A stretch of DNA of 64,000 nucleotides from CALMEC01 sp963765105 (lineage in GTDB: Bacteria; Actinomycetota; Thermoleophilia; Miltoncostaeales; Miltoncostaeaceae), in contig CAVXUW010000004.1 of NCBI GenBank assembly GCA_963765105.1, forward strand, positions 1,178,001 through 1,242,000. The letters run 5' to 3'. Below are positions 16,336-25,150 of the stretch, one piece after another; the first letter of the stretch is position 1, and every line of letters begins with the position of its first letter. The notes beneath the pieces are model-generated. The model worked only from the letters and a program-made list of their open reading frames with translations, was not told where the DNA came from and ran no database searches. The translations under genes and the position numbers were made by a program.

Positions 16336-16962
16336 ATGCGTTTCTTCCTCGGGATTACCGGCGCCAGCGGAGCCATTTACGGTGCCCGGGCACTACAGGT
16401 ACTGACCGGCGCTGGCCACGATGTGGGTATGTGCGCCAGTGACGCCGCATTTCAGGTGGCGGGTCACGAGCTGTTCGGCATGGGCCCTCGCCCCACCGTC
16501 GGCACCGACGTGATCGCCGCGCGCTTCCTCGACCAGTTCGCCACCGGGCCCGGCAGCGTCCAGATGGTCGACCAGCGCGACCTCACCTGTATGTACGCGT
16601 CCGGCTCGGCGAAGGTTGATGGTGTGCTGATCGCGCCGTGCTCGATGTCGACCCTGGCGACCGTCGCCACGGGGACCGGCCGTAACCTCATCCACCGCGC
16701 CTGCGACGTGGCCCTCAAAGAACGTCGGCGTCTGGTGCTGGTGGCCCGCGAGACGCCCCTGTCGGCCGTGCACCTTGAGAACATGCTCACCGTCACTCGC
16801 GCCGGGGCCACGGTGCTTCCCGCCATGCCGGGCTTCTACAGCTTGCCCACCAGCATCGACGACCTCGTCGATTTCGTCGTGGGCCGCGCCATCGACCACC
16901 TCGGGGTCGACAACACCCTCGCCGCCCGGTGGGGTGAGGAAACCTCCGAGGCGCCGGCGTGA
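16336..16962 (+). CDS. ubiX: Flavin prenyltransferase (UbiX family)
   Basis: A 208-residue flavoprotein of the UbiX/Pad1 family that attaches a dimethylallyl group to FMN, giving the prenyl-FMN cofactor of UbiD decarboxylases. Motifs include FLGITGASGAIYGARALQVL, GVLIAPCSMSTLATVATGTG, RRLVLVARETPLSAVHLENM and PAMPGFYSLPTSIDDLVDFV with the C-terminal VDNTLAARWGEE. It overlaps menG by four bases and supplies cofactor to the UbiD protein at 10265, so both likely serve futalosine menaquinone synthesis. Confidence 0.93.
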   Translation: MRFFLGITGASGAIYGARALQVLTGAGHDVGMCASDAAFQVAGHELFGMGPRPTVGTDVIAARFLDQFATGPGSVQMVDQRDLTCMYASGSAKVDGVLIAPCSMSTLATVATGTGRNLIHRACDVALKERRRLVLVARETPLSAVHLENMLTVTRAGATVLPAMPGFYSLPTSIDDLVDFVVGRAIDHLGVDNTLAARWGEETSEAPA

Positions 16963-17675
16963 CTCAGGCACCCGAGAAGGGACGGCTCGCTCCGTCCGAT
17001 GTGCGCGCGATGTTCGACCGCATCGCCCCACGCTACGACCTGATGAACCGGGTTATGAGTGGCGGGCTCGATGGCCGCTGGCGTCGCCTCGCCGCCCAAG
17101 CCGCCGACGTCTCGCTGGGCGCTCACGTACTCGACGTGTGCTGCGGTACAGGCGACCTGGCGTTCGAGCTGGCCGACCGAGTCGGATCGCGCGGACGGGT
17201 AGTGGGCGTCGATTTCGCTGAGGAAATGCTCGTCCGCGCTCGAGCGAAGGCCACCGACCGCCCATCGATCGCGACTTTCCACGTGGCCGACGCACTGGAG
17301 CTTCCCTTCACCGACGACAGCTTCGATGCGGCCACAGTCGCCTTCGGCGCCCGCAACCTCGCCGATCTCGACGGCGGCATCGAAGAGATGGCCCGCGTGG
17401 TGCGCCCCGGCGGCCGCGTCGTGATCTTGGAGATCACCAGCCCCACGCGACTCCGGGCAGTGCATGGTCTGTGGTTCGACCGCATCGTGCCGAAGATCGG
17501 CGCCGCCGTCGGCGGAGACAGCGCGGCCTATGGGTATCTGCCCGCGTCGGCAAAGCGTTTCCCCGCGCCTGCAGAGCTGGCTGAACGCATGAACCGCTGC
17601 GGTCTCGATGATGTGACATTCCGGACCTTCATGGGTGGCATCGTGGCCCTTCACCACGGCCGGGTGGCGTCGTAG
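16959..17675 (+). CDS. menG: Demethylmenaquinone methyltransferase (UbiE/MenG)
   Basis: A 238-residue class I SAM methyltransferase that catalyses the last step of menaquinone synthesis. UbiE/MenG motifs are FDRIAPRYDLMNRVMSGGLD near the N-terminus, the SAM loop VLDVCCGTGDLAFELA, VVGVDFAEEMLVRAR, VAFGARNLADLDGGIEEMAR and EITSPTRLRAVHGLWF. The GTG start overlaps the ubiX stop (GTGA). It fits with the prenyl synthase and mqnA that follow. Confidence 0.92.
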   Translation: MTQAPEKGRLAPSDVRAMFDRIAPRYDLMNRVMSGGLDGRWRRLAAQAADVSLGAHVLDVCCGTGDLAFELADRVGSRGRVVGVDFAEEMLVRARAKATDRPSIATFHVADALELPFTDDSFDAATVAFGARNLADLDGGIEEMARVVRPGGRVVILEITSPTRLRAVHGLWFDRIVPKIGAAVGGDSAAYGYLPASAKRFPAPAELAERMNRCGLDDVTFRTFMGGIVALHHGRVAS

Positions 17676-17719
17676 CCACCGCCACGCCACGCCTGCGCGC
17701 CGCGCGCACCTCATCGCGC

Positions 17720-18640
17720 TTGCTCCGCGCCTGTGAGCAGCGACTGTCCATGGTGGTGGCCGATCACATTCCCGCGCTGTCCGGCCCGGCGGGCGACACG
17801 CTTGCCGCCGGTGGCAAGCGCCTTCGTCCCCTGCTGGTGTTCAGCTGCGCGCCAACACGCAGAAACATCGAGCCGGCCGTTGTGTCTGCGGCAGCCGCCG
17901 TCGAGCTGGTGCACATGGCCACGCTCGTTCACGATGACATCATCGACGGAGCGACGCTGCGGCGTGGCCAACCGACGGTGGTCACCGCCCACGGCCCGGC
18001 CGCTGCCCTCCAAGTGGGTGACTTTCTGTTTGCCCGCGCGTTCACCGAGCTGACCGGCACCTGCCAACCGCGTGCGGTGCAGATGCTGGCCGAGGCATCG
18101 CTCGCGCTCTCCCGCGGTGAACTGGCCCAACAGTCAGCCGCGCACGACCTCACCGTCACCGAGGCCGCCTACCTGGCGCGCTGCCGCGACAAGACCGCTG
18201 CGCTGTTTTCGACCGCCTGCCGTCTGGGGGCACTGACCGGTGGAACCGACCGCGAGACCGAAGAGCGTCTTGCAACCTTCGGTGAGAATGTTGGCCTCGC
18301 GTTCCAAATCTTCGACGACATCCTCGATCTCACCGGGCCCACAGAGCGCACCGGCAAGCGCCGCGGCACCGACCTCAAGGACGGCACCGTCACGCTCCCG
18401 CTCATCTTGGCGTTGCAGTCCGAGCCGGCCCTGGCCGACACCATCCGGGCGGCCCAGACAGGTGCCGACATCGAAGCAGTGTGCGATCACCTGGCCACGC
18501 ACCCGGGAACCATTGCGGCACGGGAGCGTGCGCTCGGGTTCGTGGCGGCTGCTCGCGAAGTTGTCGATGGTCCCCTCGACGGCGTGCCGCGCGAGGCCCT
18601 GCACGAAATCGCGAACGGCGTCGTCGATCGCTACGGGTGA
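17720..18640 (+). CDS. Polyprenyl diphosphate synthase (all-trans)
   Basis: A 306-residue isoprenyl diphosphate synthase, with the first Asp-rich motif in MATLVHDDIIDGATLRRG, the second in QIFDDILDLTG, and GKRLRPLLVFSCA, VGDFLFARAFTEL and KDGTVTLPLILAL at the expected places. It makes the isoprenoid side chain for menaquinone. The start is uncertain: a TTG at 17720 is used here and no better start with a ribosome-binding site is evident. It ends just before mqnA, consistent with one menaquinone operon. Confidence 0.88.
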   Translation: MLRACEQRLSMVVADHIPALSGPAGDTLAAGGKRLRPLLVFSCAPTRRNIEPAVVSAAAAVELVHMATLVHDDIIDGATLRRGQPTVVTAHGPAAALQVGDFLFARAFTELTGTCQPRAVQMLAEASLALSRGELAQQSAAHDLTVTEAAYLARCRDKTAALFSTACRLGALTGGTDRETEERLATFGENVGLAFQIFDDILDLTGPTERTGKRRGTDLKDGTVTLPLILALQSEPALADTIRAAQTGADIEAVCDHLATHPGTIAARERALGFVAAAREVVDGPLDGVPREALHEIANGVVDRYG

Positions 18641-18644
18641 GCTT

Positions 18645-19448
18645 GTGAACACATCACTTAACGTCGGGCGCATCGTGGCGCTCAACATGTACCCCATCTA
18701 CCACCACCTTGAGCACCTGAACGACCCCGCGTTTCGTTTCACCGACGGGGTGCCCACCGAGCTCAACCGAGCGGTGATTGCGGGCGATCTTGACGTTGCC
18801 GCCATGTCGAGCATCGAGTACGCCCGCCACGCGGACCTCCTCGAGCTTCTCCCCGTGGCCTCCATCGCTGCCGCCGGAGCCGTCGACTCCATCCAGGTGT
18901 TCTCCCGGATCGCATTCGATGAGATGCGGACTGTCGCCATCACACCGCACAGCGCAACCTCCGTGGCGCTCCTTCGCATCCTCGTCGGGCCCGACGTCGC
19001 GTTTTGTCCGCTTGACGAGGCACCGACCGACGCGCTGACGGACGTCGACGGGGTGCTGTTGATCGCCGACGAGGCCCTCTCAGCCCGGGAGGCCGATGTC
19101 GGACCGATCCAAACCGACCTTGGGGCGCGGTGGCAGACGCTGACCGGCCAGCCCATGGTGTACGCCGTGTGGGCGGCGAGTCGCTCCGCCGCCACCCGCC
19201 ACCCGGGGCTCGTCGCTCGATTGACCGCCGCACTCGTCACCGCGCAAGAGCGCTTTGCCGACGATCCCGAGACAGTGGTTCGTGCAGCAGCCGAACGCTT
19301 CCCGTTCTCTGCCGATTACATCCGCGCATACTTTACGCGGCTCGCCTATGGCTTCGGACCCGCCGAACGTGCGGGGCTCGCCGAGTTCTTCCAGCGAGCC
19401 AGCGATGCGGGGGAGCTGGATGCCGTCCCCGCAGCGCTGGCCGCGTAG
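18645..19448 (+). CDS. mqnA: Chorismate dehydratase (futalosine pathway)
   Basis: A 267-residue MqnA-type protein with a periplasmic-binding-protein-like fold, which dehydrates chorismate to 3-[(1-carboxyvinyl)oxy]benzoate, the first committed step of futalosine menaquinone synthesis. Seen: NVGRIVALNMYPIYHHLE at the start, GVPTELNRAVIAGDLDVAAM, SSIEYARHADLLELLP, VQVFS-type strand SIQVFSRIAFDEMRTVAI, and LGARWQTLTGQPMVYAVWA. GTG at 18645 is the likely start. MqnC lies 2.5 kb downstream; MqnB, MqnD and an MqnP/UbiA prenyltransferase are not in the window. Confidence 0.88.
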   Translation: MNTSLNVGRIVALNMYPIYHHLEHLNDPAFRFTDGVPTELNRAVIAGDLDVAAMSSIEYARHADLLELLPVASIAAAGAVDSIQVFSRIAFDEMRTVAITPHSATSVALLRILVGPDVAFCPLDEAPTDALTDVDGVLLIADEALSAREADVGPIQTDLGARWQTLTGQPMVYAVWAASRSAATRHPGLVARLTAALVTAQERFADDPETVVRAAAERFPFSADYIRAYFTRLAYGFGPAERAGLAEFFQRASDAGELDAVPAALAA

Positions 19449-19457
19449 CAACGCCGT

Positions 19458-20246
19458 CTACCCCTCAGGACCGAGCTTCACCGAATTACAGGTCTTGCGT
19501 GCCAACGCAGAAGTTTTCGCCACGCAGTAGCTCGACACGTTGACCGTGACGTAGCGTTTCGCCGCGCCAATCGGAACGAACCGCACACGGAAAGCCACTG
19601 GGATCGCGCCCACGGGAACCGTGGTGCTCCACTTCCGCTTCGCGTCGGGAGCGAGCGTACGGAGCGTCTTCCATTTGGCCCCGGAGCGTCGCTGGATCAG
19701 GACCCGCAGCGCCGAGGAGGGGTTCACCGTCGCGGGTTTGACGAACGATCCGAAGAAGCGAACGTTTCGCCCGGTGCGCGAAACATTCGCGGTGTAGTTG
19801 AGAAACGCCGCTGCCGTGAACTCGGCCGACGGGGCTACCGCGGCAACCCCGGCCGACGGCGAGGGATTGATGCGGGCGTAGTACGTGGTGTTCTGCTGGA
19901 TGTACTGAATCGGAAAGACAACCGGGGCCGCGCTCACAACCGGCGCCGTGGCGAGAACCGCCTCACCGTCGGCGGTGCGCGCAACCAGGTCGACGGTGGC
20001 GTAGTTCACGTCGCCCGCTGGCGGCACGGCCGGTGCGCCGGCGTCATTGAGCGCCGTTGCCGTGAAGACGAAACCCGTCGCCGGCGCCAGGTACATCGTG
20101 ACGCCCGACTTCAGCGGGAACGCACTGCCCCGCGGGATGACGGACTGGTTCGGATCAAGGGCCAGGGTCACGGTGGCCGCCCACGCTGGGGACGCGGAGA
20201 GGGCAAGTCCAACAAGCCCGACAGTAAGTGAGCGTCGTATTTTCAT
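19458..20246 (-). CDS. Secreted beta-rich protein, paralogue A
   Basis: A 262-residue protein with a classic signal peptide (MKIRRSLTVGLVGLALSASP then AWAA) and a GGAG ribosome-binding site before the ATG at 20246. The mature part looks like two beta-sandwich domains: TVTLALDPNQSVIPRGSAFP to about residue 140, then FGSFVKPATVNPSSALRVLI followed by QRRSGAKWKTLRTLAP. Two C-terminal cysteines (SYCV, KTCN) could form a disulfide. It is homologous along its whole length to the protein encoded at 20330-21133. No enzyme motif is present; an exported adhesin or wall-associated role is a guess. Confidence 0.7.
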   Translation of the reverse strand: MKIRRSLTVGLVGLALSASPAWAATVTLALDPNQSVIPRGSAFPLKSGVTMYLAPATGFVFTATALNDAGAPAVPPAGDVNYATVDLVARTADGEAVLATAPVVSAAPVVFPIQYIQQNTTYYARINPSPSAGVAAVAPSAEFTAAAFLNYTANVSRTGRNVRFFGSFVKPATVNPSSALRVLIQRRSGAKWKTLRTLAPDAKRKWSTTVPVGAIPVAFRVRFVPIGAAKRYVTVNVSSYCVAKTSALARKTCNSVKLGPEG

Positions 20247-20329
20247 GTTCGCGGACTCCTTGCGATAGTTGAAGAGGAACCTACCGGGCCGCGCCATGTC
20301 ACGATCGACGTTGTGGGGTACGCGCGCCC

Positions 20330-21133
20330 CTACTTCGCGCGGGGACCGGCGCCCAACACCACTGACCGGCACGCCTTCTTGGCGGCGGCCGGGGCGGCGG
20401 CGACGCAGTACGACAGCTCGGTCACCGGGACGTACCGCTTCACAGCTCCGAACGGCACGGTCCGCACGCGAAAGACTGCCGGCTCGGCGCCAACCGGCAC
20501 AATCGCCTCCCATTCGCGCCGGACGTTTGGCGCGATGGTCTCAAGCGTGCGCCAGTTCTTCCCGCTTCGCCGCTGAACAAGGACACGTACGGCCGTCGAT
20601 GGCTTCACGGTATCGGGTTTCGCGAAGACCCCAGAGAAGGCCACCTTGCGTGAGCTAGGTCGCCGAAGTGCGGCCACCACGTTGCGGAGGTACGCAGAGG
20701 CAACGACGGTGTTGGAGGCGGTGGCCGCCGCCACACCTACCTGCGGCGCCGGGTTCAGGCGGGCGAAGTAAGTCGTGTTTTGGTCCACGAACGCCACGGT
20801 GAATTCCACTGGGTTCGTGTCGATGACCTCTTGCGTGTCGAGGACGGTTTCGCCGTCGACCGTGCGCCCGACAAGGTCGACCGTGCCGTAAGTGAAGGTC
20901 TCCGGCGGTGGGAGCGCCGGACCTCCCGCATCATTGGTCACCGTGGCGGTGAAGCGAAGGCCGGTGAGAGGCGCCTGCCAGGCCACGGCCCCGCCGCCGA
21001 GCGACAGCGCGGAACGTTTCGGGATTGGCGACGCGGAACGGTCGAGTGAGAGCGTGACCGTGGCGGCATTGGCCGGCACAGCCACCCCCAGAAGCGCGGC
21101 GATGGTCAGGGCCAGTTGTCGTTGCAGGCTCAT
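20330..21133 (-). CDS. Secreted beta-rich protein, paralogue B
   Basis: A 267-residue signal-peptide protein (MSLQRQLALTIAALLGVAVP then ANAA) that aligns end to end with its downstream neighbour: TVTLSLDRSASPIPKRSALS, ATVTNDAGGPALPPPETF, DQNTTYFARLNPAPQVGVAA, FAKPDTVKPSTAVRVLVQRR and a final SYCVAAAPAAAKKAC. The two genes are separated by 83 bases and face the same way, so they arose by tandem duplication and are probably co-transcribed. Divergence is substantial, so the duplication is old. Confidence 0.7.
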   Translation of the reverse strand: MSLQRQLALTIAALLGVAVPANAATVTLSLDRSASPIPKRSALSLGGGAVAWQAPLTGLRFTATVTNDAGGPALPPPETFTYGTVDLVGRTVDGETVLDTQEVIDTNPVEFTVAFVDQNTTYFARLNPAPQVGVAAATASNTVVASAYLRNVVAALRRPSSRKVAFSGVFAKPDTVKPSTAVRVLVQRRSGKNWRTLETIAPNVRREWEAIVPVGAEPAVFRVRTVPFGAVKRYVPVTELSYCVAAAPAAAKKACRSVVLGAGPRAK

Positions 21134-21291
21134 TCAGTCTCGGTCCTTCATGCGGGTGAGCGCACTATATGGCGACCCCCCGTCGACACCGCACCACGGA
21201 GTTTTCACCGGCCGGTAATGCCGCTGTCACCTCGACAGGTCACGATGAGCCGTCCGATCGACCCGAACCGCTGACCACTGGTGACCACACG

Positions 21292-21834
21292 ATGACGAAC
21301 TCCCCGGCCTCACCGGCCTCCGCCCTCACGGAGCACCAGCTGAACCTCATGCAGAAGGCATTCGCCGCTCTGCGGATCTTCTTCGGCGTGATCCTCCTCG
21401 CCAACGGCCTCGCGAAGCTGTTCGACGTGCGCAACTTCTCAATCGGTCCGTACGTGGCCAACCTCGTCAACCGCGACTTGGCCCGCATTATTCTCGTGGA
21501 AGAAGGCGACCGCACCCGACTGCCACTGGTGGAGTCGGTCGCCGATGCCATGGTCGCGCAGTGGAGCTGGGTGCAATGGATGGTGACGGCGTTCGAGCTG
21601 GGTGTCGGGGCCATGCTCATCGTTGGTCTGGCAACCCGCGGGGCGGCGCTGGTCGACCTCGGCCAGCAGCTTTTCCTGGCGGCCCTGTACGCGTCGAGCA
21701 ACCGGTGGGCGTTTGAGCAACCCCACGAGTACATCCCGTTGGTGCTGCTGGCACTCGTCCCGGCCGGTCGGGTGTGGGGTCTCGACGGCCGCCTCGTCGC
21801 GCGACGGCCCGGCCTGCGACGCTGGCCGTTCTGA
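21292..21834 (+). CDS. DoxX-like membrane protein
   Basis: A 180-residue protein with about four membrane helices. ALRIFFGVILLANGLAKLFD and VTAFELGVGAMLIVGLATRG are typical of the DoxX/DoxD (SURF4-like) family, whose members include thiosulfate:quinone oxidoreductase subunits and MadC-type proteins. Between helices one and two is a soluble stretch with RDLARIILVEEGDRTRLPLV. The assignment is by architecture; the electron donor, if any, is unknown. It lies alone between secreted paralogue B and mqnC. Confidence 0.6.
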   Translation: MTNSPASPASALTEHQLNLMQKAFAALRIFFGVILLANGLAKLFDVRNFSIGPYVANLVNRDLARIILVEEGDRTRLPLVESVADAMVAQWSWVQWMVTAFELGVGAMLIVGLATRGAALVDLGQQLFLAALYASSNRWAFEQPHEYIPLVLLALVPAGRVWGLDGRLVARRPGLRRWPF

Positions 21835-21907
21835 GCCCGGCAACACCGCACGTCGCGGACAGTCGTCCCCCCGGATTTCGCCGTGAGCCGCGATAAGATC
21901 GGAGGTG

Positions 21908-23017
21908 ATGCCAATTGTTGCCCCGTCCCATCATCTCGACGTTCTCGAACGCGCCGACGCCGGCGAACGACTGAGCGACGCCGACGCGCTCGCCCTCATC
22001 GCCTCACGTGACCTCGACGCCATCGGCGCCGCCGCCCGGCGAGCCCGCGAGCGGCGCACCCCACCGGATGAGGTCACATTCATCGTCGACCGCAACGTCA
22101 ACTACACCAACGTGTGCGTCACCGACTGCGACTTCTGCGCCTTCTATCGCCACCCGCGCGACGCCGAGGCGTACACGCTGCCCAAGCACGTCATCTTCCG
22201 AAAGATCGAGGAGACCCTCGCCTTGGGCGGCACGGCGCTGCTCCTGCAAGGTGGCCACCACCCGAACCTGCGGATCGAGTGGTACGAGGACCTGTTTTCG
22301 GACATCAAGTCGCGCTACCCCATCCACTTGCACGCGCTCTCCCCGTCCGAGATCCTCCACATCGCCCAGTACTCGAAGCTGACACTCGAGGAGACGCTCG
22401 CGCGCCTGCGCGCCGCGGGGCACGACTCGGTGCCGGGCGGCGGCGCCGAGATACTCGTCGACCGCGTGCGGGACGTCATCGCCCCCCGCAAGACAAAAAC
22501 CGACGAGTGGCTCGGAGTGATGCGCACGGCCCACCGGGCCGGTATGTCGACCTCCGCCACGATGATGTACGGCACCGTCGACACCTGGGCCGAGCGCGTC
22601 GAACACCTGCGTCGCCTGCGCGAGCTGCAGGACGAGGACCCGGGCTTTCGCGCGTTCGTCTGCTGGAGCTACCAGTCGGGCGGCGGAAGCGTGCGCGGCG
22701 ACGACCACGTGCCCACAACCTCCGACGACTACCTCCTCATGCTCGCTGTCAGTCGCCTCTATCTCGACAACTTCGACCACTTCCAGTCGTCATGGGTCAC
22801 GCAGGGTCTTGAGATCGGCATCCAGGCCTTGGAGTTCGGCTGTGACGACATGGGCTCGATCATGATCGAGGAGAACGTCGTGCGTGCCGCCGGCACCGCC
22901 TTCCGCGTCGACACCGAGAAGATGGTGGAGCTCATCGAGAACACCGGCCGCCGCGCCGTGCAACGCGACACCGCCTACCGCGTGGTCAAGCGCTTCTCGC
23001 CCTCCTCGTCCGGGTAG
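21908..23017 (+). CDS. mqnC: Cyclic dehypoxanthinyl futalosine synthase
   Basis: A 369-residue radical SAM enzyme that cyclises dehypoxanthinyl futalosine in the menaquinone pathway. The 4Fe-4S motif CVTDCDFC sits in NYTNVCVTDCDFCAFYRHP, followed by GGTALLLQGGHHPNLRIEW, HALSPSEILHIAQ, LRAAGHDSVPGGGAEIL and TSATMMYGTVDTWAERVEHL, all typical of MqnC and separating it from MqnE. The ATG at 21908 is embedded in GGAGGTGATG, an unusually complete anti-Shine-Dalgarno match with almost no spacer. Confidence 0.92.
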   Translation: MPIVAPSHHLDVLERADAGERLSDADALALIASRDLDAIGAAARRARERRTPPDEVTFIVDRNVNYTNVCVTDCDFCAFYRHPRDAEAYTLPKHVIFRKIEETLALGGTALLLQGGHHPNLRIEWYEDLFSDIKSRYPIHLHALSPSEILHIAQYSKLTLEETLARLRAAGHDSVPGGGAEILVDRVRDVIAPRKTKTDEWLGVMRTAHRAGMSTSATMMYGTVDTWAERVEHLRRLRELQDEDPGFRAFVCWSYQSGGGSVRGDDHVPTTSDDYLLMLAVSRLYLDNFDHFQSSWVTQGLEIGIQALEFGCDDMGSIMIEENVVRAAGTAFRVDTEKMVELIENTGRRAVQRDTAYRVVKRFSPSSSG

Positions 23018-23083
23018 GGCGTGGCGAGTCGGGCCCGCGCCCGCGCCAAACACGAACACAATGGGCCGAGACCGCTCAGCTGA

Positions 23084-23744
23084 GCTAAGGGAGTTGGGAA
23101 GACGGCCTCCGCTTTGCGGCGTGCATCGTCGGTATTCCGACGAGATGACTCAGCTGGGCGCGAGATTCTCATCGCGGAGCCGACACGCCTCATGACCAGT
23201 GCTCCGCCGGTCGTGATCGACGAGTGGCAGCGCTACCCACCGGCGTTTGATCTCGTTCGCCGTGCGGTTGACGACGGCGCTTCACCGGGAACGTTCATCC
23301 TCACAGGATCGCCACACGCAGTGGGGGTACCCGTCCATTCCGGCGCCGGGCGGATCGTCGTCATTCGAATGCGTCCGATGACGCTCGCCGAACGGGGCTT
23401 TCCTCCCAGCGTCCGTCTCGCGACATCTTGGAGCGACTCCACGTCCCGTCACGCTTGGTGTCCGGGTCGCCGCCCAGGCCGCCGAGGCTCGCGTGGGACA
23501 GCTTCGTACTCACCGCGGCGAGCGCGAGGTCGACCTCATCGTCGAACGCGGTGATGGACGAGTGGTCGCAATTGAGGTCAAACTCGCGGCAACCGTGAAT
23601 GACCACGACGTGCGGCACCTTCGTTGGCTGGCGGCACAACTTGGGGACGAGCTTCTCGACGCAATCATCGTCACAACTGGACGTGCCGCCTACCGACGCA
23701 CGGACGGCGTCGGCGTCGTCCCCGCGGCACTCCTGGGACCATGA
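23084..23744 (+). pseudogene. Remnant of an AAA_14/DUF4143 ATPase
   Basis: The first frame starts abruptly after a stop at 23081 with AKGVGKTASALRRASSVF (a Walker A remnant) and continues APPVVIDEWQRYPPAFDLV, then ASPGTFILTGS and IRMRPMTLAERG. The middle is missing. A second frame (to 23744) holds the C-terminal DUF4143 part: VRVAAQAAEARVGQLRTHRG, EREVDLIVERGDGRVVAIEV and VVPAALLGP. Full-length family members are about 400 residues. About half of that remains here, with the N-terminus, the middle and one reading frame lost. Confidence 0.75.
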
Positions 23745-24111
23745 ACGTCCGCGGTGTGCTCCGCCCATCTCGTGACCTTCGTCCCACTCACCCCTAACTC
23801 GTCGCAACCCTGCATCCGCACGCCCCGGTACACCACACCCTTCACCCATGAATGTCTGGACCCAAACTGGCACGATGGTCACCCACCGGATTGAGCGTTC
23901 CATCGCGACCCAGTCGCACTCGGACCTGCGAGTGGCATCCCTTCGAGTCAACCTTGTCGCCCCGCCAGGATCTCCTGGGTGCCAATTCCGACCCCCAGCC
24001 GTGCTCCAAATCACCGTCGCACGACGGCAGATACCAACGCCGTAGCCCGCTAAGGAACGACACCGCATGCGTTCACCCCCCGGCGACTCGGCGTTCCCTT
24101 GACGCCGTGCC
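23745..24111. other. Intergenic stretch with no recognised gene
   Basis: About 370 bases between the DUF4143 remnant and the convergent O-methyltransferase gene. Small open frames exist on both strands but none has a recognisable domain, codon pattern or start signal. It may hold more eroded sequence from the same decayed locus. Confidence 0.5.
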
Positions 24112-24786
24112 TTACGCCGACGTCACCACCGAGATGAACATTCCGTCATGGCCCTTGAGGCCGACGGTCTGAAGCACGGTCGCCTCGAGACGCGGATCCG
24201 CGTGAGCCATGTCCATGAGCGCTCGCGAACCGATGGTGGACGGGTCGGTGCTCTCGGGGTCGATGAGGGCGCCATCACGCACGACGTTGTCGACAATGAT
24301 GATCGTCCCTGGGCGGGAGAGGGCGAGGGCGCTCTCGACGTAGCGTGCGTTGTTGGGCTTGTCCGCATCGATGAAGACAAAGTCGAACACCTCCCCTGCC
24401 GCGACCAGTGCATCGAGACTGGTCTGCGCCGGGCCCACCCGAATCTCGACTCTGGCACCGAGACCTGCCACTGCGATGTTGCCACGCGCCACCTCGGCAA
24501 ACCGTGGGTTGATCTCGAGGGAGACGAGTGAGCCGTCGGGCGGAAGCGTCTGCGCGAGACAGATGGTGCTGTACCCACCAAGCGTACCCACCTCCAACAC
24601 ACGTCGCGCTCCGCAGATGCGGATGATGAGCGCCAGGAACTTGGCTTGGGCCGGGGAGACATCAATGGTGGGGAGGTCGGCCGCCGCATTCGCGCACAGC
24701 GCGTCGTCGCGCGCCGCATCGGGAGCAAGGAGCCGCTCCTCGACGTACGCGTCGATCGCACTCCACAGGTCTTGGGGATCGGTCAT
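24112..24786 (-). CDS. SAM-dependent O-methyltransferase (family 3, CCoAMT-like)
   Basis: A 224-residue catechol/caffeoyl-CoA-type O-methyltransferase. Motifs: ARRVLEVGTLGGYSTICLAQ (SAM loop), GSLVSLEINPRFAEVARGNI, FDFVFIDADKPNNARYVESA with the metal-binding Asp residues, and GTIIIVDNVVRDGALIDPES. These enzymes methylate a catechol hydroxyl in a divalent-metal-dependent manner; the substrate here is not known. ATG at 24786 follows the rhodanese gene by 40 bases on the same strand, so the two are likely co-transcribed. Confidence 0.88.
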   Translation of the reverse strand: MTDPQDLWSAIDAYVEERLLAPDAARDDALCANAAADLPTIDVSPAQAKFLALIIRICGARRVLEVGTLGGYSTICLAQTLPPDGSLVSLEINPRFAEVARGNIAVAGLGARVEIRVGPAQTSLDALVAAGEVFDFVFIDADKPNNARYVESALALSRPGTIIIVDNVVRDGALIDPESTDPSTIGSRALMDMAHADPRLEATVLQTVGLKGHDGMFISVVTSA

Positions 24787-24826
24787 CGAGGCTTTCCCGA
24801 AGCGACAGTCGGCCCGCGCATCGACT

Positions 24827-25150
24827 CTAGGTGGGCGGGTCGCCCTCGTACGGAAGGCCATCAGATGCCCACGCCAGGATGCCGCCGGTGAGGTTGGCCA
24901 CGTCACCCCAGCGCCCGTCGGTGTTCAGGAATTCCGCCACCTGCCCGCTGCGGTTGCCGCTGCGACACAAGATGACCAGCGGCGTGCCGGTGGGGAAGTC
25001 CTCCACCCGGCCCGGCAGCTCACTCATCGGGATCAGTGTCACGCCCTCAACCCGGGTCGTGTCGTGCTCACGCTGCTCACGCACGTCGACGATCGTCACA
25101 TCACCCGCTTGCCACGCTGCGAATGCCTGCGCCGGCGTGTACTCCGTCAC
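24827..25150 (-). CDS. Single-domain rhodanese-like sulfurtransferase
   Basis: A 107-residue cytosolic rhodanese domain. The active-site loop is CRSGNRSGQVAEFL with the catalytic Cys; DVTIVDVREQREHDTTRVEG and LIPMSELPGRVEDFP are typical of the PspE/GlpE-like family. No signal peptide. It may carry sulfur as a persulfide for thiolation or detoxification. It sits upstream of the O-methyltransferase on the same strand. Confidence 0.88.
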   Translation of the reverse strand: MTEYTPAQAFAAWQAGDVTIVDVREQREHDTTRVEGVTLIPMSELPGRVEDFPTGTPLVILCRSGNRSGQVAEFLNTDGRWGDVANLTGGILAWASDGLPYEGDPPT

